Shown piece after piece: positions 25,638-34,469 of a DNA stretch of 64,000 bases. This DNA comes from Bacillus sp. AFS088145 (lineage in GTDB: Bacteria > Bacillota > Bacilli > Bacillales > Bacillaceae_G): positions 46,935 through 110,934 of the forward strand of contig NZ_NUUX01000028.1 of assembly GCF_002564465.1 (NCBI RefSeq), in the 5' to 3' direction. Both the position numbers and the translations under genes were made by a program. The number at the start of each line of letters is the position of its first letter. Within the stretch, counting starts at the first letter, position 1. The notes beneath the pieces were generated by a model. That model was not told the origin of the DNA and ran no database searches. It saw only the letters and a list, made by a program, of their open reading frames with translations.

Positions 25638-25891
25638 TAAATCCTCCAAAACATTTGAAACGTATTCGTTTAGTATGCTATAAGGTAATTTCCTATATTC
25701 GTTAGGAGTGTATAAGTTAACTCTTGTTAGAATGATTTGATAAAAAATAAAAAAAGTTAAAATTAAGAACATTATACTTAAAAATAAACTTTGTATTTAT
25801 TGCAAATGTCGGTTAAAAAAAGTAAAATTTGGTTAAATTAACGTTAAAAAAAGTGGAGATTGTTATATTTTTTATAATGAGAGGAAAAAAG

Positions 25892-26353
25892 ATGAATAAT
25901 ACAGATGGAATCAAACCTTCAAGGAAATATGCTAATGGAACTGTACATGAGACTGCTAGCGGGAAATTTAAGGTATTAGATCGCTATTTAAAAGATGGTG
26001 TAATAATGATTAAGCTTCAATGGTTAGAAAGTAATGTAATTGAAGAAAACAAAGAAGTAAATGTGTCTGCTTCGATTTATAAATTTCAAAAAAACAGGGG
26101 TATGAATGAAAATAACCCTTTATCACATCCAGTAGAAGTACAATTACTACATGATATCAAAACTAGCTTGGACCGTTTATTTGAAATTTTAGATATAAGA
26201 ACTGAACTTTTGAACCATGCACTAGAAAAAATTGATGAAAATAGAAAGAAAATCGACGAGAATAGAGAGACTTTAAAGACACAACAAAAAATGATTGAGG
26301 AACAAAATAAGAGAATAAACACAATCGTAGATAAATTGATTGAAAAGATGTAA
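25892..26353 (+). CDS. Hypothetical protein with C-terminal coiled coil
   Basis: GAGAGGA sits before the ATG at 25892, giving 153 residues and excluding the upstream extension. Residues 8-75 form a small beta-rich domain (YANGTVHETASGKFKVLDRYL, VIMIKLQWLES). Residues about 95-153 form a coiled coil with a repeated IDENRKK/IDENRET unit and a terminal NKRINTIVDKLIEKM. The layout suggests a homo-oligomer that binds something through its N-terminal domain, as in phage-like or DNA-binding adaptor proteins. I recognise no family. It has its own terminator. Confidence 0.6.
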   Translation: MNNTDGIKPSRKYANGTVHETASGKFKVLDRYLKDGVIMIKLQWLESNVIEENKEVNVSASIYKFQKNRGMNENNPLSHPVEVQLLHDIKTSLDRLFEILDIRTELLNHALEKIDENRKKIDENRETLKTQQKMIEEQNKRINTIVDKLIEKM

Positions 26354-26463
26354 TGATAAGCCTAAGGATAACGATTTTTTGATTTATTTAGAATCATTAT
26401 TTGGAGTTAAGAATAGTTTGTTTAGAGTTAACTGTAAAATAAAAAAAGAATCTTAAAAATAAT

Positions 26464-26502
26464 AAAACCGCAATTCGAAAATAGCCGAATTGTGGTTTTT
26501 GT
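26464..26502 (+). terminator. Terminator of the coiled-coil protein gene
   Basis: AAAACCgCAATTCG pairs with CGAATTGtGGTTTT, followed by T run. Confidence 0.85.
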
Positions 26503-26752
26503 TTTATATTTGGTAGTTTTTAGGAAATAGTGATGTTGTCTTAAATTACCAACAAATATAACGTTGATTGGATAAAGAATTAACGTTAATATTAGATAAA
26601 GTAAACTTGATTTTGAAGTTCATTTTAGTTTTAACGTTTAGTTTGAAGTGTTCCAAGTTAAGTCATAGATGACAATAGAACGATTATTTTAAAAATAGTA
26701 TTTTAATGTACGCCGATTAATACCAACTAGATCAAATTGAGCGGGTGATAAC
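26503..26752. other. Promoter region of the regulator-HEAT-glycosyltransferase operon
   Basis: A gap of about 250 bp with no ORF. It contains several AACGTT-bearing words (AACGTTGA, TTAACGTTAA, TTTTAACGTTTA) that could be an operator, but no clear symmetrical pair. No riboswitch was recognised. Confidence 0.35.
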
Positions 26753-28033
26753 GTGATTGATATTCAAACTGAATCTCCAATTGTAATGTTTATAGGAAGT
26801 GAAGAGAAATTTAATTATCAAAACTTTTGTGATGTAAATAACTATCATTATAAATTAGTTAACCCCAATCAGAATAATTTAGCTCTGTTTGAAAAAATAG
26901 ATTTATTTAATCCAGATGTACTAATTATTTTTATTGAAGAAATACGAAACACATTTAATATAGAGAGATTTAATCAAATGAGGGATTTTTGTGAAAGAAG
27001 ATATATTTCAACAATTTGTATATGTAATACGACTGATCAAATGACAATGAGTGCACTTATGCCTGATACCGTTTTTAGTGAATCAGTTGCTGAAATCGAA
27101 CTTCAGAAGTATATAAACAAATTCGCTCAGCGTAGAAATCAAATACAGGAACAAGTTTTAATTGATCCAATGACTGGTGTTTACAATTTTAGATATTTAA
27201 AGAATGAGGTAAAAAAACAATTAGAGGATTTAAAACGTAGCTACGAATCTTTTTCGTTGGTATACGTAATAAAAGAACAAAATCAAGACTATTTTTTGAA
27301 TAATTTAACCGAAAAAAGTTTTATTCAATTTTTAAAAAGAAGTTTAAGATCGTCCGATTTGCTAGCACATTACAAGAAAAAAGGATTTGTTTTATTGCTA
27401 CCAAAAACGGTAAAAGAAGATGGCATTAAATTAATGAATCGTTTATCACAATCATTTTCAGAAGTACCGATCTCTTTTGATAATCGAATTCACTATACGT
27501 CATTTAATTTTAATGTGCTTGAAATTCCAGATCCAAGTATAAGAGCTGATGATTGTTTAACACTACTCACTTCAAATGAAATGGATGCTATGAATCGATT
27601 TGATTCTACAGCTAGTAAAATTGAAAATATGATTCGTAAGCTAAAAGTAGCGGTAATAAATGAAGATCGCCTCATTCGTGAAATGCTAAAACATCAATTG
27701 TCAGATTTAGGCGGAAAATTATATGATGTTGAAATAAAAGTGTTTATGGACGGGGAAGAATTTTTAAATGATCCTTGGCACAAGCAAAATGAACGATATC
27801 TTTTAATAATCGACCGTATCTTACCTAAAATGGGCGGCTTTGAAATAATACGAAAAATGCGTACTAGCTATGATCGTAGAAAATATTTATGCTTAATGAT
27901 TGGAAATAAAAGCTCTGATAATGATATAGCAATTGCATTAAAAAGCGGTGCAAATGATTACTTGGAAAAACCTTTTAGTCTGAAAGAATTACGTCTTCGT
28001 TTAAATAGAATGTTAGGTATAACAGATAAATGA
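26753..28033 (+). CDS. Response-regulator protein with degenerate GGDEF domain between two receiver-like domains
   Basis: The 426-residue protein starts at GTG with GCGGGTGA upstream. Residues 1-120 resemble a receiver without a clear phospho-Asp. Residues about 138-280 follow the diguanylate cyclase pattern (LIDPMTGVYNFRYLKNEVKK) but the GGDEF box is lost, reading YKKKGFVLLLP. Residues about 300-424 form a good receiver domain (KVAVINEDRLIREML, phospho-Asp in LLIIDRILPKMGG, YLEKPFSLKELRL). No DNA-binding domain is present, so output is probably by protein-protein contact. Its stop overlaps the next gene's ATG, so it likely controls the encoded glycosyltransferase complex. Confidence 0.78.
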   Translation: MIDIQTESPIVMFIGSEEKFNYQNFCDVNNYHYKLVNPNQNNLALFEKIDLFNPDVLIIFIEEIRNTFNIERFNQMRDFCERRYISTICICNTTDQMTMSALMPDTVFSESVAEIELQKYINKFAQRRNQIQEQVLIDPMTGVYNFRYLKNEVKKQLEDLKRSYESFSLVYVIKEQNQDYFLNNLTEKSFIQFLKRSLRSSDLLAHYKKKGFVLLLPKTVKEDGIKLMNRLSQSFSEVPISFDNRIHYTSFNFNVLEIPDPSIRADDCLTLLTSNEMDAMNRFDSTASKIENMIRKLKVAVINEDRLIREMLKHQLSDLGGKLYDVEIKVFMDGEEFLNDPWHKQNERYLLIIDRILPKMGGFEIIRKMRTSYDRRKYLCLMIGNKSSDNDIAIALKSGANDYLEKPFSLKELRLRLNRMLGITDK

Positions 28034-29091
28034 ATATAGTCATTATCCTTTATCTAACTGGAATATTTCTTCTATTACTATTTTCAATCTATATTTATTT
28101 AGTGTATAAGAAAATGATTAATCAACAAAAAAATAAGCAAAAAGAAGAATGGTTAAATGGAAATATCTTATTTGTTGAAAATTATTTAATCAAAGGAGAA
28201 ATTTCTGCTTCTTTTATTCCTAGAAAAGAAATTGAGTTTGAAGCCTTAGAAAATATATTTTGCAGTTTTATGAGTATTATCAAATTTGAAGAAGGATTTG
28301 ATCCAATTAGGCCAATCGTCAATTTATATTTTATCTCTAGATATAAAGATAAACTTAAACATGGTAATTGGAGTGAACGGATGAATTCATTGTTATTTAT
28401 CAAACAATTTAAAATAAAAATGATGCAAGATGATTTAATTCAACATTTATCATGTAAAAATTGCTCGCTTGAAGAAAAATTTAATATTTTTCTTATTTTG
28501 GCGAGTTTTAAATATGAGAAATTAATGCAATTGTTAGTTGACCAGAAAAAAATACCTTCTTTTTTACTCACGGAAATCTTGTATCTACATGTGAATGAAG
28601 ACAATATCTATGAACTGCTTAAAGACTTTGATAATTTACCAGAGAATTTTAAAAACCCTATTTTGGATTTGATCCGAATTAAAAATATGCGATCTGAGCA
28701 AATCCATTTATTTCTTGAGAAATTATTAACATCAGAAACTAATGAACTAAGAATACGTTCCCTTAAAACAATCGCATCTTTAGGATATATTTCTTCACCA
28801 AATTTAATTATTCAACTCTTGGAATCAAATGAGAAAGTGATTCAAATAAGGACTGAAGAAAAGTTAATGATTGTACGATTAATGGGAAGTATTCGCAATG
28901 AATTATTTTTGTCTTATTTAACTGAGTTAATTTCAGACAATGCTTACATGGTAAGATATGAAGCTGCTAAATCGATAAAAAAATATAAGAATGGAGAGTT
29001 AGTTCTTATTAAAATTATCGAAGAACATCCTGATGCATTTGCAAGAAATATATCAAAAGAATGGTTGGAGAGGACTGCGGAATTTGATTAA
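28030..29091 (+). CDS. Membrane-anchored HEAT-repeat protein
   Basis: The 353-residue product has one N-terminal membrane span (about 3-24, NIVIILYLTGIFLLLLFSIYIYL) and a long all-helical cytoplasmic region. The last 120 residues contain recognisable HEAT repeats (ELRIRSLKTIASLGYISSPNLIIQLL, YMVRYEAAKSIKKYKNGELVL). ATGA overlap with the regulator gene (28030-28033) and an 8-bp overlap with the glycosyltransferase show tight co-translation. HEAT proteins act as scaffolds; this one probably links the response regulator to the membrane glycosyltransferase. That bridging role is inference from operon layout. Confidence 0.8.
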   Translation: MNIVIILYLTGIFLLLLFSIYIYLVYKKMINQQKNKQKEEWLNGNILFVENYLIKGEISASFIPRKEIEFEALENIFCSFMSIIKFEEGFDPIRPIVNLYFISRYKDKLKHGNWSERMNSLLFIKQFKIKMMQDDLIQHLSCKNCSLEEKFNIFLILASFKYEKLMQLLVDQKKIPSFLLTEILYLHVNEDNIYELLKDFDNLPENFKNPILDLIRIKNMRSEQIHLFLEKLLTSETNELRIRSLKTIASLGYISSPNLIIQLLESNEKVIQIRTEEKLMIVRLMGSIRNELFLSYLTELISDNAYMVRYEAAKSIKKYKNGELVLIKIIEEHPDAFARNISKEWLERTAEFD

Positions 29092-30505
29092 TATATTCTT
29101 TTTAATAGTTAATAAAGTAATTATCATTTACGTGTTGCTCCTTTGTTCAACATATTTAATTTTATTTATATTAGCATTTATGCGATTAAAGAGAGAAAAA
29201 GGTCTACATCAAATTGAACAATATAAGAGATTAAAAGAGTCTGCCTTTACTGCCCCAATTTCAATACTAGTCCCTGCTTATAATGAAGAAGTAGGGGTAA
29301 TTAATACGATTTTATCCTTAGTGACTGGAAGTGGAAGGTTAGATTACCCAGAATTTGAAGTAATCGTCATTAATGATGGATCAAAAGATTCGACTCTACA
29401 AAAAACGATCGATCGTTTCGAGATGAAAGTAGTAAAAAACAAGGTATTCCATAAACATAAAGGGATTGAAACGAAACCAATTAAAAATGTATATCAATCA
29501 GCAATTTATCCCTTCGTATTTCTAATTGATAAAGATAATGGTGGAAAAGCTGATGCATTGAATGCTGGAATTAATTTTAGTAAGTATCCTTATTTTGCTT
29601 CGATTGATGGCGATACAATCCTTGATTCTGATTCATTCATTAAAATTATGAAACCGATTATTGAAAATACAGATGACGAAATACTTGCTACTGGTGGAAA
29701 CGTATTAATTGCAAATGGGAGTAAAACATCGCTTGGTAAAGTAAATGAAATGCTTCTATCGAAAAATCCACTTGTAGTAATGCAAGTGATCGAATATATG
29801 AGAGCTTTTTTGATTGGTCGAATTGGACTTAGTAATAAGAATTTATTATTAATTATATCTGGAGCATTTGGTGTTTTTAAAAAGTCAAGAGTCATTCAAG
29901 TAGGGGGATATTTAACAAATACGATCGGTGAGGATATGGAACTCGTAGTTCGTCTTCATCGTAAAAACATAGAAGAAAATTGGGGAGCAAAAATCGAGTA
30001 TGTAGCCGATCCAGTTTGTTATACTGAAGCACCAGATTCATTCAAATATTTAAAAACACAAAGAGTAAGATGGCACCGTGGATTATTTGAAAGTTTATGG
30101 GCTCATCGTAAAATGATTTTTAATAAAAATTACCGTTCAATCGGATTTATTGCAATGCCATATTTTTTCTTCGTTGAATTTTTAGGACCTATCATTGAGT
30201 TTTTTGGATATGCGTCTTTAATTATAAATATTACTTTACACAATATAAATATCATGTATTCCATTGCACTTTTAATTTTAATGATTATATATGGCTCATT
30301 TTTCTCTGTTAGCGCAGTGCTTTTAGAAGAATGGCGTTTAGAAAAATATAAAAAAATTAGTGAGTTAAACCGATTATTTTTCTATTCATTGACAGAAGCG
30401 CTTTGGTATCGTCCAATTTTGACATATTGGCGTGTAGTAGCAACAATTAGCATATTCTTAGGGCAAAAAAAGGGTTGGGGAGAAATGAAGAGAAAGGGTG
30501 TTTAA
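29084..30505 (+). CDS. Membrane glycosyltransferase family 2, processive synthase type
   Basis: A TTG start at 29084, served by GGAGAGGA, fits better than the ATG at 29033 deep inside the HEAT gene. The 473-residue protein has an N-terminal span, a GT-A domain with VINDGSKDST, SIDGDT, NTIGEDMELVVRLHR and TQRVRWHRG (Q/RxxRW), then several C-terminal membrane spans. The architecture fits hyaluronan/poly-GlcNAc/cellulose-type synthases. It resembles the minus-strand GT2 at 8917-10287, but the operon partners differ: here a HEAT scaffold and a regulator, there a deacetylase. The polymer is unknown. Confidence 0.87.
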   Translation: MINIFFLIVNKVIIIYVLLLCSTYLILFILAFMRLKREKGLHQIEQYKRLKESAFTAPISILVPAYNEEVGVINTILSLVTGSGRLDYPEFEVIVINDGSKDSTLQKTIDRFEMKVVKNKVFHKHKGIETKPIKNVYQSAIYPFVFLIDKDNGGKADALNAGINFSKYPYFASIDGDTILDSDSFIKIMKPIIENTDDEILATGGNVLIANGSKTSLGKVNEMLLSKNPLVVMQVIEYMRAFLIGRIGLSNKNLLLIISGAFGVFKKSRVIQVGGYLTNTIGEDMELVVRLHRKNIEENWGAKIEYVADPVCYTEAPDSFKYLKTQRVRWHRGLFESLWAHRKMIFNKNYRSIGFIAMPYFFFVEFLGPIIEFFGYASLIINITLHNINIMYSIALLILMIIYGSFFSVSAVLLEEWRLEKYKKISELNRLFFYSLTEALWYRPILTYWRVVATISIFLGQKKGWGEMKRKGV

Positions 30506-30506
30506 C

Positions 30507-30544
30507 TTTCAGACTGTTGACAAACGCTTGCAATCAGTCTGAAA
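30507..30544 (+). terminator. Hairpin directly after the glycosyltransferase gene
   Basis: Perfect 10-bp stem TTTCAGACTG/CAGTCTGAAA with an 18-nt loop that itself contains TTGACAAACGC. There is no T run, so it may be an RNA-protecting or regulatory hairpin rather than a terminator. Confidence 0.5.
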
Positions 30545-30576
30545 ATCAAGCATTTAGTACTTTCTCTACAAAGTTT

Positions 30577-30602
30577 AAGGCTGCTTAGCAGTCTTTTTTT
30601 GT
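30577..30602 (+). terminator. Terminator of the regulator-HEAT-glycosyltransferase operon
   Basis: AGGCTGC-TTA-GCAGTCT followed by seven T. Confidence 0.8.
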
Positions 30603-30734
30603 TTGTTGAAAAAGATCATATGTAAAAATTTTAAGCTTAGTCATTATTTCTGTAATTTTATTAAACTAAAATATCAGAATGATAAATATAAATGAGTAAT
30701 AGAGCATAAATAGAGTATAGCGGAGGAGTGAAGG

Positions 30735-31469
30735 ATGATAAAGGGATTAAAATTAGTGGGGCTAATCGCTTTCATTGCGATTTTGAATGTGATTGTATTC
30801 TCTCCAGGTTTAATCGGAATCCAATTAATTAATGCTAGTGCATTTCAAACTGCATTTGGGGTATCGTTCATAATAGCGAATTTGTTAGTACTTCTATTTA
30901 GTATGTTTCAGCTATATTTCAAGCCTGTTAAAGATAAGCCAATTAAGCAGCTAAAAACAAATGAAGATTTCGTTCTAGCTTTAAGTCGATATAAAAATAG
31001 TAAAGTACTAAAAGAAGATATTATTACTTCAGTTGAGCAAATCGAACGAATGAAAAAGAAAAAAGGCGTATTTTATAACTTATTAACGGATCGATTTTCT
31101 CCTACAGAAATTACATACAACAAGTTTGCATCTGTTGTGGACGAGGTTGAGTCATTATTTTATTTAAGAATTAGAAACATCATAAACAAGATCAGTACTT
31201 TTGATGAACTTGAATATAAAAAAATAAAGGGGAAAGACGGATTACGATACTCAAAGTCATTAATTCAAGAGAAAACAAATCTTTTTAATGAATATATCAA
31301 ATTCGTTAAAAGGGCAATTGAAATGAATGAAGAGATTCTTGTTAATATTGATAAATTAATTTTAGAAATTTCAAGACTAGATGAAATAGGAATCGATGAT
31401 ATTGAAAAAATGGAATGTATGAAAGAAATCGATACATTAATTCAACAAACAAAATATTATAGGCAATGA
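30735..31469 (+). CDS. XpaC-like membrane/coiled-coil protein, partner of TelA
   Basis: The 244-residue protein has two N-terminal membrane spans (about 6-28 and 37-58) and a long helical, charged cytoplasmic region with ITSVEQIERMKKKKG and FSPTEITYNKFASVVDEVESL. It is the first gene of an operon that ends in a TelA-family protein (33180). In B. subtilis XpaC is encoded next to the TelA homologue YaaN and has a similar membrane-plus-helical design, so this is probably an XpaC-type partner. Sequence similarity to XpaC itself was not tested. It overlaps the next frame by 4 bp. Confidence 0.6.
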   Translation: MIKGLKLVGLIAFIAILNVIVFSPGLIGIQLINASAFQTAFGVSFIIANLLVLLFSMFQLYFKPVKDKPIKQLKTNEDFVLALSRYKNSKVLKEDIITSVEQIERMKKKKGVFYNLLTDRFSPTEITYNKFASVVDEVESLFYLRIRNIINKISTFDELEYKKIKGKDGLRYSKSLIQEKTNLFNEYIKFVKRAIEMNEEILVNIDKLILEISRLDEIGIDDIEKMECMKEIDTLIQQTKYYRQ

Positions 31470-31486
31470 ATGAAAGGATGATAAAA

Positions 31487-33160
31487 ATGAGGAAGTTTCT
31501 TTTTGCATCTATTGCAGTAATCGTTGTAGTTTTTCTTCTTGTCTATATTGGAGTTAATATGACTTCAGGAGATAAAGTTGTGAAAATTACTGATAAAAAT
31601 AAAAATCAGCAATTAGCTAAAATGATCTCTAAAATAAATATTTCGAAAGCAAAACCAATTAAAGGTCAAATTGACTTAAGTACAGCTGATGTCGCAAGTG
31701 AACTCCCTGATATATCTAAATTTCCTGTATCCGTAGACAATACGACTGATCGTTTTGTTGAAATTTTTTCATCTACTGAAAAATCAAGTGATGGGAAAAA
31801 TGGTTGGTTAAACGAAGTCGCAAATAAGTTTAATGATGCAAAATTCAATCTAAATGGTAAGCAGGTATCTATAAAAATTAGAAACATTGCTTCTGGTACT
31901 GCAACAGATTTTATTAAATCTGGAAAATATGTTCCTGATGGTTTTACACCTTCAAATGAACTTTGGGGTCAAATGATCACAGCAAGTGGTGTTAAAACAG
32001 AAACTGTATCCTCGCGATTAGTTGGGAATGTTCCTGGTATTGTCATTTCAAAGACAAAATATAATGAGTTAATGAAAAAGTACAGTAAAGTCGATCCGAA
32101 AACCGTCATCGAGGCAATGACAAAAAATGAACTATCAATGGGATATACCGACCCATTTACTAGTTCAACTGGATTAAATTTTTTAGTTACGACTTTAAAT
32201 TCCTTTGATTCAAATGATGTTCTTAGTGATACAGCTGTGAGAGGGTTTGAAAGCTTTCAAGCAAATGTACCATTCACTGCTTCTACGACACTACAAATGA
32301 GTGATGCAGCAGAATCGGGCGTTCTAGATGCATTTGTCTTAGAATATCAAACATTTGTTAATTCACCTGATTTAAAAAATAGTTACGAATTTATTCCATT
32401 TGGAGTGCGCCATGACAGTCCACTTTATGCTTTAGGGAATTTACCAAAAGAGAAAATGGATATTTTGAAAAAATTTGCTGAGTTTACTGGTCAAAGTAAT
32501 CTTCAATCACTTGCGAAACAAGATGGGTTTAATGGGTTGAACAATTACAAATCAGAGTTTAAAACGATCGATGGGGATACTTTAAGTGCTGCACAGAAAC
32601 TTTGGAAAGGAAAGAAAAATACTTCAAATCCAATAGCTGCGGTTTTTGTAGCAGATGTTTCAGGTAGTATGGATGGTAAACCATTAAATGAGCTAAAAGA
32701 ATCACTACTTAAAGGTCAAAAATATTTAGGAAGAGATAATAGTATAGGTTTAATCTCATACTCTGCAGATGTTACGATCAATCTTCCAATTGCAAAATAT
32801 GATGCAAATCAACAGTCAAAATTTGTTGGTGCAGTATCTGGCCTCGATGCAAGTGGAGATACAGCAACAAACGATGGAATACTTGTAGCAATTAATATGT
32901 TAAAAGATGAAATGAAAAAAAATCCAAATGTAAGACCGCTCATTTTTGTCCTAACCGATGGGGAGACTAATCATGGGAATTCATTGAAGAATGTAAAGGG
33001 AATCATAAAAGCATATAAAATTCCAATTTATACGATTGGTTATAACGCTAATATTAAAGCGCTTGAAAGTATTTCGAATATTAACGAAGCTGCAAATATT
33101 AATGCTGATTCAGATGACGTAATCTATAAAATTCGTAATCTCTTTAATGTTCAACTTTAA
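31487..33160 (+). CDS. Membrane-anchored substrate-binding-like plus von Willebrand factor A protein
   Basis: AAAGG before the ATG at 31487 favours that start over upstream ATGs, giving 557 residues. One N-terminal span (about 4-26) exports the rest. Residues about 80-340 look like an extracellular solute-binding fold (GKYVPDGFTPSNELWGQMI, ELSMGYTDPFTSSTGLNFL). From about residue 383 a VWA domain begins with the MIDAS motif ADVSGSMDG (Asp390) and later LTDGETNHG. The combination suggests metal-dependent ligand or protein contact outside the membrane. It lies between an XpaC-like gene and telA and should act with them in an envelope stress role. Confidence 0.8.
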   Translation: MRKFLFASIAVIVVVFLLVYIGVNMTSGDKVVKITDKNKNQQLAKMISKINISKAKPIKGQIDLSTADVASELPDISKFPVSVDNTTDRFVEIFSSTEKSSDGKNGWLNEVANKFNDAKFNLNGKQVSIKIRNIASGTATDFIKSGKYVPDGFTPSNELWGQMITASGVKTETVSSRLVGNVPGIVISKTKYNELMKKYSKVDPKTVIEAMTKNELSMGYTDPFTSSTGLNFLVTTLNSFDSNDVLSDTAVRGFESFQANVPFTASTTLQMSDAAESGVLDAFVLEYQTFVNSPDLKNSYEFIPFGVRHDSPLYALGNLPKEKMDILKKFAEFTGQSNLQSLAKQDGFNGLNNYKSEFKTIDGDTLSAAQKLWKGKKNTSNPIAAVFVADVSGSMDGKPLNELKESLLKGQKYLGRDNSIGLISYSADVTINLPIAKYDANQQSKFVGAVSGLDASGDTATNDGILVAINMLKDEMKKNPNVRPLIFVLTDGETNHGNSLKNVKGIIKAYKIPIYTIGYNANIKALESISNINEAANINADSDDVIYKIRNLFNVQL

Positions 33161-33179
33161 TTAGTAGGAGGATTTAAGA

Positions 33180-34328
33180 ATGTCATTTTCTATGCAAGTT
33201 GTAAATGAAGAGGAAATCAAGGCAGTAATAGAAGAACAAGTAAAGCCTGTTCCAGAAGAATTAATGAAATTAAAGGCAACAGCGGATGCAAATGTAGCGA
33301 TGATTATGGAATTAGACATTGTTTCAAAGGAAACGTACGAAAAACGAAAAGAAATTCTTCAATCAATCGAATCATTTGGATTACAGACGATGAAATCTTC
33401 TTCGAATAAAAATTCTCTTCTAAAGGTTTCACTTGGTCAACTTGCTAAAAGTGGAGACGAAGGAGGGCAAGTTGCAAAAGGATTATCAGAGCTCCAAGTT
33501 CAATTAAAGGACTTAGATCCAAGTGTCATTAATTTTGCAAAATCGGGTTTTTTAGGTAAGTTATTTAATCCTATTCGTTCATATTTTCAAAGATTTGAAA
33601 AAGCAGATGTCGCAATCGCAGATATCGTAAAGTCACTTGATAAGGGGAAAAAAATTCTTGAAAATGATAACACGACATTAGAGCATGAACAACTATCACT
33701 TCGTATGCTTTCAAAAACGCTAGAAAAGGAAATCCAACTTGGAACATTAATGGATGAGTCAATTGAAAACCAGATAGAAAAAGCAAAAATCGAAGGGGAA
33801 GATCAAGAAAAAATTAAATTCATCTCAGAAGAAGTACTTTATCCGTTACGACAACGAGTCATGGACCTTCAGCAAATGTTAGTTGTTAATCACCAAGGAG
33901 ATATGTCATATGAGGTTGTGATTCGGAATAATCGTGAATTAATTCGAGGTGTTGAACGTGCAAAAACGGTAACGATTTCTGCATTGAATACAGCTGTAAC
34001 GGTAGCAAGTGCTCTATATAATCAAAAAATCGTTTTACAAAAAATCACTGCTTTAAATCAAACAACAAATACGATTATTGAAGGTACTTCTAGATTATTA
34101 AAGGAGCAAGGGGTTGCAATCCAAAAGCAAGCGATGGAGTCAGCGGTCTCTGTTGAAACACTAAAAACCTCATTCACAAACGTCATATCAGCGTTTGAAT
34201 CGATTAGTACATTTAAACAAGAAGCTTTGCCAAAAATGCGCCAAACAATCCTACAATTTCAAGAATTAGCTGAAGTCGGTTCTAGGCAGATTCAAAGACT
34301 TGAAAAAGGGGATCGAATTGGATTATAG
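33180..34328 (+). CDS. TelA/KlaA-family toxic anion resistance protein
   Basis: The 382-residue helical cytoplasmic protein shows typical TelA features: GFLGKLFNPIRSYFQRFEKADVAIADIVKSLDKGK, a central REL region VVIRNNRELIRGVERAKTVTISAL, and the C-terminal ESISTFKQEALPKMRQTI. TelA proteins are linked to tellurite and other envelope stress resistance, but their mechanism is not understood. The gene follows the SBP-VWA gene by 19 bp with an AGGAGGA ribosome site and ends with its own terminator, closing the three-gene operon. Confidence 0.85.
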   Translation: MSFSMQVVNEEEIKAVIEEQVKPVPEELMKLKATADANVAMIMELDIVSKETYEKRKEILQSIESFGLQTMKSSSNKNSLLKVSLGQLAKSGDEGGQVAKGLSELQVQLKDLDPSVINFAKSGFLGKLFNPIRSYFQRFEKADVAIADIVKSLDKGKKILENDNTTLEHEQLSLRMLSKTLEKEIQLGTLMDESIENQIEKAKIEGEDQEKIKFISEEVLYPLRQRVMDLQQMLVVNHQGDMSYEVVIRNNRELIRGVERAKTVTISALNTAVTVASALYNQKIVLQKITALNQTTNTIIEGTSRLLKEQGVAIQKQAMESAVSVETLKTSFTNVISAFESISTFKQEALPKMRQTILQFQELAEVGSRQIQRLEKGDRIGL

Positions 34329-34338
34329 AAGTTACTGG

Positions 34339-34371
34339 AAAAAGATATGAAGTAAGTGACATATCTTTTTT
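34339..34371 (+). terminator. Terminator of the XpaC-like/VWA/TelA operon
   Basis: Perfect 11-bp stem AAAAAGATATG/CATATCTTTTT with T run. Confidence 0.85.
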
Positions 34372-34469
34372 CAATTAGCCTTTCTCTAGCATTCAGACTA
34401 CATGTAATTAGTTCTATTTATGTACAACGATTAATAGGATTTTATAGTGGTAAAAAGGAGGGGGAAAGT

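Noticed and set aside
23337..25772. Longer 811-residue version of the glycosidase
   Set aside because: The extra 45 N-terminal codons lack a ribosome site, while GGAGGA directly precedes ATGATG at 25637, followed by a standard membrane anchor.
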